A stretch of 64,000 nucleotides of DNA, taken from Megaustenia siamemsis (Eukaryota > Mollusca > Gastropoda > Stylommatophora > Ariophantidae). The position numbers were made by a program, and so were the translations under genes. The notes under the pieces are model-generated. The model ran no database searches, was not told the origin of the DNA, and worked only from the letters and a program-made list of their open reading frames with translations. The stretch covers positions 58,965,103 to 59,029,102 of the forward strand of contig JAVIAB010000059.1 of NCBI GenBank assembly GCA_032433765.1, read 5' to 3'. Of this stretch, positions 62,313-64,000 are shown one piece after another; within the stretch, counting starts at the first letter, position 1; the number at the start of each line of letters is the position of its first letter.

Positions 62313-63592
62313 TCACAACATCTGAGGACATAGAGAACTCAGCACTTGGAAAAAGTAGTAAACGGTGGTCAATCCACAATCTCCTATAACGAAACCGTTG
62401 GTACTAAAAGATTTGTACCACGAGCCTAAACTCTGTTCCTGGCATGTACACACTAGACTGTTGCTGTCGGAAACGTCCAATTGATTTAATTTTGTCAAAG
62501 AAGCGAGAGCTAATGGCAGGCGTGTTAGACTGGTATTCTGAAGGTTCAACTGTGTAAGGACAGGAAGATTATTAAAGGCGTCGAGAGAAATTGAAGACAA
62601 CGGATTGTTGTTTAAAGTGAGATAATTTAAGCTCGAATTATTAGGGAAGCTTGATCGAGTCAACTGTGATATTGAGTTGAAGTTTAACTCCAACATCAGT
62701 ACAGATGTTGGTATATAAGATCCTTGAAGAGTTTGTATGTTGTTTGAGTTGAGAGATAGAGAGGTTAGAAGTTTTAAATTGTTCATGTTACTAGGAATGG
62801 AAGAAAGAAAATTGTTTTCAAATTTAATACTGTGAGACTAGAGGGAAATGAACCAGAATTAGAGTCATTTATATGGTTAAGTCCAAATATTAGAAACGAC
62901 AACAATGTTAAGAAAGACAAATCTGGGATTGATGTAAGTGAATTGTTTTGGATATAAAAAATTGTAAGTGTATTTGCAAAATGTCTTAAAACATTGCTCA
63001 ATGTGTGTGCATCTGTTATTCTGTTGTTATCAATAGATAAAGTGTTAATAGGACTTAATATTGGTAACCAGGTCACGTCAATGAACTTGTTGTAGTTGAG
63101 GGTTAACTGTTCCAAGACGGTCATTTTTGACAACGATTGTGGGAGTGCAGTTAAACCAAATTTAGAAATTTCTAAATTAATTAAACTGTCGGCCATCATA
63201 GCTAGCCCATCATCGGGGATGACTGAAATAGAGCCTACAGATATAGTCAAATCTGTTAAATTAGTCATAGACTTCATCCATGCAGGCCACGATGTTAACC
63301 CTACATTTGTAAGACTAAGTGCTTTCATTGTAGATCCGAGCTTAACCATGCCGTCTTCATTCCAGGTTAGAATATTTGTACTGTAGATTTGTAAACTTTG
63401 GAGAGCCTTCAAATGAAACACGGCTTCAGGAATTTGTGTGAACCGAGCTCTTGAGAACGACATATCCTGTAGCGTGTAGATGGACTCGTCAAAGGCGGTG
63501 TCATCAATGGTCTCGATAGGGTTACTGTCAAGAGAAATCCCTGAGAGGTTTGCTGGTAGACTTCCGGCTGGTATTGTTGTAATCTGATTTCC
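62313..63592 (-). CDS. LRR gene D exon 3: LRRs and LRRCT (one frameshift); exons 1-2 outside window
   Basis: This minus-strand paralogue of genes A and B has its acceptor (TTATCAACAG) at 63593. It begins GNQITTIPAGSLPANLS and reads FDESIYTLQDMSFSRARFTQ, LTSWPAWMKSMTNLTDLTIS, GLTALPQSLSKMTVLEQLTL and NNSLTSIPDLSFLTLLSFLI. It shifts near 62821 (one T apparently lost from a T run), then reads MNNLKLLTSLSLNSNNIQTL, LNFNSISQLTRSSFPNNSSL, LTRLPLALASLTKLNQLDVS and the LRRCT NSLVCTCQEQSLGSW, GDCGLTTVYYFF and a terminal C-P-Q-M-L with the stop at 62313. Allowing for the indel it is 1281 bp. Exons 1 and 2 must lie beyond 64000, because no LRRNT exon is visible in 63593-64000. It is the least damaged copy. 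Confidence 0.85.
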
Positions 63593-63835
63593 CTGTTGAT
63601 AAGAATTATCTTCGTTCTAAAAAGCGGTAAACACTCTTATCTTATCTTTATCTTTTAATAGTTAAAAATGATAATTCCCGAAAGAGGAATTACTAACAGA
63701 TAAAACTTGGAAAAGTTTCTTTACAGAGTTAATGTTGTCAAGAATAATTTTACAGAATAGTTGTAAACATGGGCCTGTGGTAATTTATTGAAATAATATT
63801 TCTACGTTCAAGAACAATTGTTTCAGTGACAGTCA

Positions 63836-64000
63836 TTTTCAAAGTGGCAATCTTATTCTTGAAAGTGGTAATCTCATTCTTCAATGAGGTAATCTCATTC
63901 TTCTATGTGGTAATCTCATTCTTCTATGTGGCATTCTCATTCTTCAAAGTTGTAATCTCATTCTTCTATGTGGTATCTCATTCTTCAATGTGGTAATCTC
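63836..64000. repeat. 21-bp minisatellite running off the window end
   Basis: Units are GTGGTAATCTCATTCTTCTA plus T, with CAATGTGG and AAAGTTGT variants, about 8 copies to the edge. If LRR gene D has the usual structure, this is in its intron 2, again a tandem repeat in that intron. Confidence 0.85.

Overview
This window is nuclear DNA of an animal, not of a bacterium. Genes are split by introns, there is no operon structure, and most of the sequence is repeats: non-LTR retrotransposon (LINE) debris, tRNA-derived SINEs with target-site duplications, one Tc1/mariner-related DNA transposon, and at least a dozen unrelated minisatellites (about 23 kb of 64 kb). The overall look suggests a lophotrochozoan, perhaps a gastropod mollusc. 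That assignment is an inference at modest confidence.

The real host genes are members of one family of secreted leucine-rich repeat (LRR) proteins. Each complete gene has three exons. Exon 1 (75 bp) encodes a 25-residue signal peptide ending in a conserved CPYQ. Exon 2 (108 bp) encodes the cysteine-rich LRRNT cap. Exon 3 (about 1.28 kb) encodes about 16 LRRs and an LRRCT cap. Four copies are present: the 3' end of one at 1-254 (+); gene A at 9911-29753 (+); gene B at 49501-38657 (-), convergent with A; and the last exon of a fourth at 63592-62313 (-). Exons 1 and 2 of A and B are short and were found by reading for splice sites, signal peptide and cysteine spacing. All four exon-3 copies carry single-base frameshifts but no nonsense substitutions. 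They are therefore either very young pseudogenes or, perhaps more likely, genes hit by consensus indel errors.

Intron 2 of gene A is 18.0 kb and is almost entirely tandem repeat. It holds a (CTAT)n tract of about 0.5 kb that turns into a CCAT-rich tract, then a 15-kb array of a 44-bp monomer (about 340 copies) with nested higher-order periods of 868, 1472 and 1880 bp. Gene B's introns instead collected mobile elements. These include a 2.1-kb transposon (45879-47994) with about 85-bp inverted repeats and a transposase whose second catalytic D and E lie 83 residues apart, which resembles the DD82E (Sailor) group.

Layout: 0-9.9 kb, LRR 3' end and a LINE graveyard with a 74-bp minisatellite; 9.9-29.8 kb, LRR gene A with the megasatellite intron; 29.9-38.5 kb, LINE pieces, SINEs and 63-, 47-, 28- and 37-bp minisatellites between the convergent LRR genes; 38.6-49.5 kb, LRR gene B with transposon, LINE and SINE insertions; 49.5-62.3 kb, LINE and SINE fragments with 38-, 46-, 39- and 24-bp minisatellites; 62.3-63.6 kb, LRR gene D; then a 21-bp minisatellite to the end. 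The long uninterrupted reading frames over tandem repeats (for example 443 codons at 58546-59877) follow from unit lengths divisible by three and are not called as genes.
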